7,267 nt of DNA from Chloroflexota bacterium (GTDB taxonomy: Bacteria > Desulfobacterota > Desulfuromonadia > Desulfuromonadales > Geopsychrobacteraceae), in the NCBI GenBank assembly GCA_015222355.1, contig JADFVC010000037.1, forward strand, positions 1-7,267, written 5' to 3'. A program made the position numbers and the translations under genes. A model generated the notes under the pieces. That model searched no databases. It was given only the letters and a program-made list of their open reading frames with translations, and was not told where the DNA came from. Shown here in pieces: positions 4,225 through 7,267 of this stretch (its first letter is position 1; every line of letters begins with the position of its first letter).

Positions 4225-7173
4225 ATGAAAGACCCTTTGACTCGTCTGACTGAAAAAACCGCTGCTTTGGGCAATTACAACCGCAAATATCTTCATATCA
4301 TCTCCTCTAATATCGAGAAATTGACCGCCTCATTAGAACAGCAGTCCAAACACGATACTGTGCATCTGTGGAGTTATTCGATGGAGATTCCCGGTGAGAT
4401 GGATACAGTCCTGGAAACGGCCTCCAACGACGACGAAAAATTGGACTTTCTCGGGTGTTACTTTGGTCTGCAGTTTTTGCACATGAATCTCCGCATGGTG
4501 GATATCGTTAAGTTGGAACTGGCTACCAGCTCCGACCGCTCGCAAACTGGCAAAAAGTTAATGCTGGAGGCGGGCCGGATGTTCCGCTACCTGACAAAAT
4601 GCTATATGGAACGCTTACTGGACCTGTTCCTCGATAAAAATAGCGAGTTGGAGTTTGTCATACTGGGGGTCGGCACCAGGGCTGACCAGGACGATATTGA
4701 CCTGGGCATAGTTCACCGAGAACCTGGAGACTGGGGAAACCTCAACCGCGCTATTTGCAGGTTGGCCAACCAGATGTTTAAGAAAGCGACCCGGCTCCAT
4801 TTCCACCTCTCCGAACATGTGGGGAAGAACAGCTTAACTGCCACCATTGAACAGTATGAGGAAATACTGGATAAGGGTACCTATGATTTTGTCATAGTCA
4901 CCGAGATGCTCGGAGCAGCCCCTATTCTTGGAAGCTATCCCCTTTATGAGCAGTTTAAGACGAGAGTGACGGACCGTTTTTACTGCGATGCGAAAGGTAA
5001 AGAGAATCGCTTTCATGAAGGTTACCTTCGTGGTATCCTTGGAGAGATCCACTCTCTTCTAACTCGCCTGAAACCACAGGAAGCGATCAATCCCAAGGAC
5101 GATGCCCTGCGCCCTATAAAAGCCCTGCTAACAGCTCTCAAACTGGTATATGGTGTGGAAAAAGTCAACGCCTGGAATGTCATTGACGAACTCAAAGAGA
5201 AAAATCCCCAGCGCCAGCCCCAGTATAACGACCTCGAACGAACTCTTAGTTTCTTCGAACTGTTTCGGCACCTCTACCAGATCACTGTTGCCCAGGATGA
5301 AGATATCAGCCTCGGTGAACCGGGTATTGAAGCTATGGTGGCAAAAGTCGCCGAGATGATAGGTTTCGAGAAAAAGGGAGTGGTCTCGGCCAAAGATTTC
5401 ATGTTAGTGATCTATTATGAATTTCTGGGGAAAAGCATTCAAGCCATCGATATCTTAACCAGTGATCTGAAGAAACATTTACATGAGATTACCATATTCA
5501 AGCCAATTTTTTCAGGAGATATCCACAAAAAGCCGGGCTACAAAGGGAACCTGGCGGTTGATTTCATCCGGGCATCAACGTTTTCCAAGGGGATTGCTTA
5601 CTGGGATGATTTCCTGGAAGAGTTGAGTGGTGAGGACAACCTGTTTTACAACGAATTCATCGAAAGCTTTGATCAGTTGCCTGAAAAAATGCGCCGCAAA
5701 ATTGCCCAGGTGTATGTAGCAGGGATTTATGACCCAACCGCAGTTCTAAGGTTTCTTGTCATTCTTGGAGAAAAGGGCAATAGTGAAAAGGCTAAGAGGG
5801 TATTTGGTATCGTCAGTCGGTTATTTATCGACGAATTGGGCCGGCTCCCTGGCACCCCAGCGGCATTAACACAAATGTTGAATGCTTACCCGGAGACCCT
5901 TAACAGGTTTCTATCTCTTATCGAATGGGAATCTTTAGCTAAATTTGCAAAACTCGCTCAAAGGAAAGCAGCCTTACCTGAGCTTCTTCCCACGCATAAG
6001 CAACTTCTCGCACTGGCAAATGTACATTACGAGAGCAGTCATTTCTTCAAGCAGCATTTCCATCAGATCTTGAACAAGCATCCCATATATATCAGAAACC
6101 TTCACCACCACGACAAGCTCAGGGAAATAACCACCGGCTTTTATAGCGACCTTACATCTTTGCCATCTTTGAACGACCGAATTGAAGGGCTCGGAGATTA
6201 CTATGACCTGGAATTCGTTAGGGTAAGTTTACTGGCTATGGCCGGCGCCGGTTGCGAGCAAACCGATGCTGAGTTTATCGAATTCTGTGACAATTACACG
6301 CTCTCTTTGTACGAGTTCTGCCAACAGGATGTGCGCTTATCGCTGGGCTATTCCATGCATACTCACGACCTATTTGCGCTGTATGCCGCCGGCGGCCACG
6401 CCCGGGAGCAGGGTTTCGATGATGACTATGATATGATTGTTATCCTCGATTCCACTGACGTTGAGGAGATCGATTACTGCAACAAGATCGTGGGTAAAAT
6501 GAACTCCCACATACTCAAGCGTGGTATTCTTCCCCACCACCGTTTCGCCGACCATTTCGGCAGCTATGTAATAAGCTTTGACCAACTAGCTGACCATCTA
6601 AGCAGCGACAGCGAAGATATCTTCATAGATCAATCACAGATCTTGAGTTCAAGGATGCTTGTGGGAAATCGTAAACTTGAGCGCAAACTTCAACAGGAAA
6701 TCATCGACCCTCATATATTCGCCCGAGGGCCGGAATATATCGAGTACATGAAGGGGGAGATGAACTCCCGTCATGCCGAGGAAGACAACGACCAGAGAAA
6801 TGACATCAAAGAATGCCGCGGCGGGCTGCGTGATATAGAGATGCTTCTGCTGATGTACAAGACCAAATACCAGGTACGCGATCCATTGTCGAGGAAATTC
6901 CTGAAGCGCCTTGTTGAAATCGAACCGGAAAACGCCGACAAATTCGTCTACGTAGAAGACCATTTGAACTTCATAAAAAACCTGCGCGATCTGTACCGTT
7001 TGAAAGTCGCTGCCCATAACGTTATCGATCAAGAGTACCTCCCACCGGTAGCTGCCAGTATGGGCTACGGTGACACTGCCGAAGCCACTGAAAAGTTATA
7101 CAACGACTTTTTAACGCGTACCGGGCAAGCAGCCAAGGTCATTGAAAAATTGGTGGATGGGATAAAGATTTAG
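4225..7173 (+). CDS. Tandem nucleotidyltransferase-like protein of the GlnD/GlnE/DUF294 type
   Basis: This is a 982-residue cytoplasmic protein with no signal peptide or obvious membrane segment. The C-terminal third looks like a GlnD/GlnE-type nucleotidyltransferase. AAGGHAREQGFDDDYDMIVI (721-740) supplies the GG and clustered aspartates expected to bind metal and NTP. ILSSRMLVGNRKLERKL (806-822) resembles the helix following the catalytic sheet in GlnD, and DIKECRGGLRDIEMLL (860-875) is the GGLRDI(E) motif of that group. A second, weaker copy lies N-terminally: LGCYFGLQF (76-84), VILGVGTRADQDDIDLGIV (145-163), ILGS (234) and INPKDDALRPIKALL (288-302), with the GG motif lost. The region from about 320 to 640 is mostly helical linker without a motif I recognise. 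No HD or ACT domain follows, so it is not a normal GlnD, and it is too divergent to call GlnE. GAGGG lies 10 bases before the ATG. The substrate and target are unknown. Confidence 0.75.
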   Translation: MKDPLTRLTEKTAALGNYNRKYLHIISSNIEKLTASLEQQSKHDTVHLWSYSMEIPGEMDTVLETASNDDEKLDFLGCYFGLQFLHMNLRMVDIVKLELATSSDRSQTGKKLMLEAGRMFRYLTKCYMERLLDLFLDKNSELEFVILGVGTRADQDDIDLGIVHREPGDWGNLNRAICRLANQMFKKATRLHFHLSEHVGKNSLTATIEQYEEILDKGTYDFVIVTEMLGAAPILGSYPLYEQFKTRVTDRFYCDAKGKENRFHEGYLRGILGEIHSLLTRLKPQEAINPKDDALRPIKALLTALKLVYGVEKVNAWNVIDELKEKNPQRQPQYNDLERTLSFFELFRHLYQITVAQDEDISLGEPGIEAMVAKVAEMIGFEKKGVVSAKDFMLVIYYEFLGKSIQAIDILTSDLKKHLHEITIFKPIFSGDIHKKPGYKGNLAVDFIRASTFSKGIAYWDDFLEELSGEDNLFYNEFIESFDQLPEKMRRKIAQVYVAGIYDPTAVLRFLVILGEKGNSEKAKRVFGIVSRLFIDELGRLPGTPAALTQMLNAYPETLNRFLSLIEWESLAKFAKLAQRKAALPELLPTHKQLLALANVHYESSHFFKQHFHQILNKHPIYIRNLHHHDKLREITTGFYSDLTSLPSLNDRIEGLGDYYDLEFVRVSLLAMAGAGCEQTDAEFIEFCDNYTLSLYEFCQQDVRLSLGYSMHTHDLFALYAAGGHAREQGFDDDYDMIVILDSTDVEEIDYCNKIVGKMNSHILKRGILPHHRFADHFGSYVISFDQLADHLSSDSEDIFIDQSQILSSRMLVGNRKLERKLQQEIIDPHIFARGPEYIEYMKGEMNSRHAEEDNDQRNDIKECRGGLRDIEMLLLMYKTKYQVRDPLSRKFLKRLVEIEPENADKFVYVEDHLNFIKNLRDLYRLKVAAHNVIDQEYLPPVAASMGYGDTAEATEKLYNDFLTRTGQAAKVIEKLVDGIKI

Positions 7174-7182
7174 AATTCCTGT

Positions 7183-7197
7183 CGGGTTTCTCACCCG
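7183..7197 (+). terminator. Weak hairpin after the nucleotidyltransferase gene
   Basis: CGGGT-TTCTC-ACCCG forms a 5-bp stem with a 5-base loop, ten bases after the TAG stop. No T-tract follows, so it is at best a weak or factor-assisted terminator. An overlapping alternative stem (GTTTC with GAAAC, 7186-7190 with 7201-7205) competes with it. The remaining bases to the window end show no gene. Confidence 0.25.
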
Positions 7198-7267
7198 TGC
7201 GAAACTGATCCTTCACACGCTCCTAAAAAATGGCGTAAGTTCTACATTTTTCGCTTGACTTCGTTTG

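Noticed and set aside
6649..7032. 127-residue open frame on the minus strand within the nucleotidyltransferase gene
   Set aside because: It is antisense to the motif-rich C-terminal domain and shows no recognisable family or ribosome site.

Overview
The window comes from an anaerobic bacterium that runs a ferredoxin-based 2-oxoacid metabolism and probably makes selenoproteins. The left half (1-3153, minus strand) is a tight operon. In transcription order it encodes a two-cluster ferredoxin subunit (korD), the alpha (korA), TPP-binding beta (korB) and gamma (korC) subunits of a 2-oxoacid:ferredoxin oxidoreductase, and the start of a heterodisulfide reductase HdrA-like flavoprotein that runs off the left edge. 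The kor genes overlap by 4 to 14 bases, and each has a recognisable Shine-Dalgarno sequence. Sequence alone cannot fix the taxon. A Kor-HdrA cluster with an apparent Sec codon fits Desulfobacterota-like, Chloroflexota-like or related uncultured anaerobic lineages, and I do not choose between them.

The most notable point is at the left edge. The hdrA frame meets TGA at 53-51 exactly where HdrA proteins carry a conserved cysteine (DCxxC, followed by a GRHPNI-type segment). The same frame continues with that conserved downstream segment. A perfect 7-bp hairpin with a GGTC loop, of the bacterial SECIS type, follows the TGA. I read this as selenocysteine insertion, not as a truncated gene; a naive ORF caller would report a 61-residue fragment.

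The middle (3154-3543) is a divergent intergenic region of about 390 bases. It holds a good sigma70-type promoter pointing right (TTGCCA, 17 bases, TATATT), a small dyad and some short repeats. I found no clear promoter for the kor operon.

The right half (3544-7173, plus strand) carries two genes. The first is a second, stand-alone gamma subunit of the 2-oxoacid oxidoreductase family with no alpha or beta partner in the window. The second encodes a 982-residue protein that I interpret as an internally duplicated nucleotidyltransferase related to the GlnD/GlnE/DUF294 group. Its C-terminal copy keeps the catalytic-type motifs (GG, DDDYD, GGLRDIE), while its N-terminal copy is partly degenerate. 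The pairing of an orphan gamma subunit with a large tandem nucleotidyltransferase, divergent from a complete Kor-Hdr operon, is the least explained arrangement here.

Functionally, KorDABC would oxidise a 2-oxoacid (2-oxoglutarate is the likeliest substrate) to its acyl-CoA and reduce ferredoxin, or run in reverse. The linked HdrA would connect ferredoxin to flavin-based electron transfer. The role of the right-hand pair is unknown.
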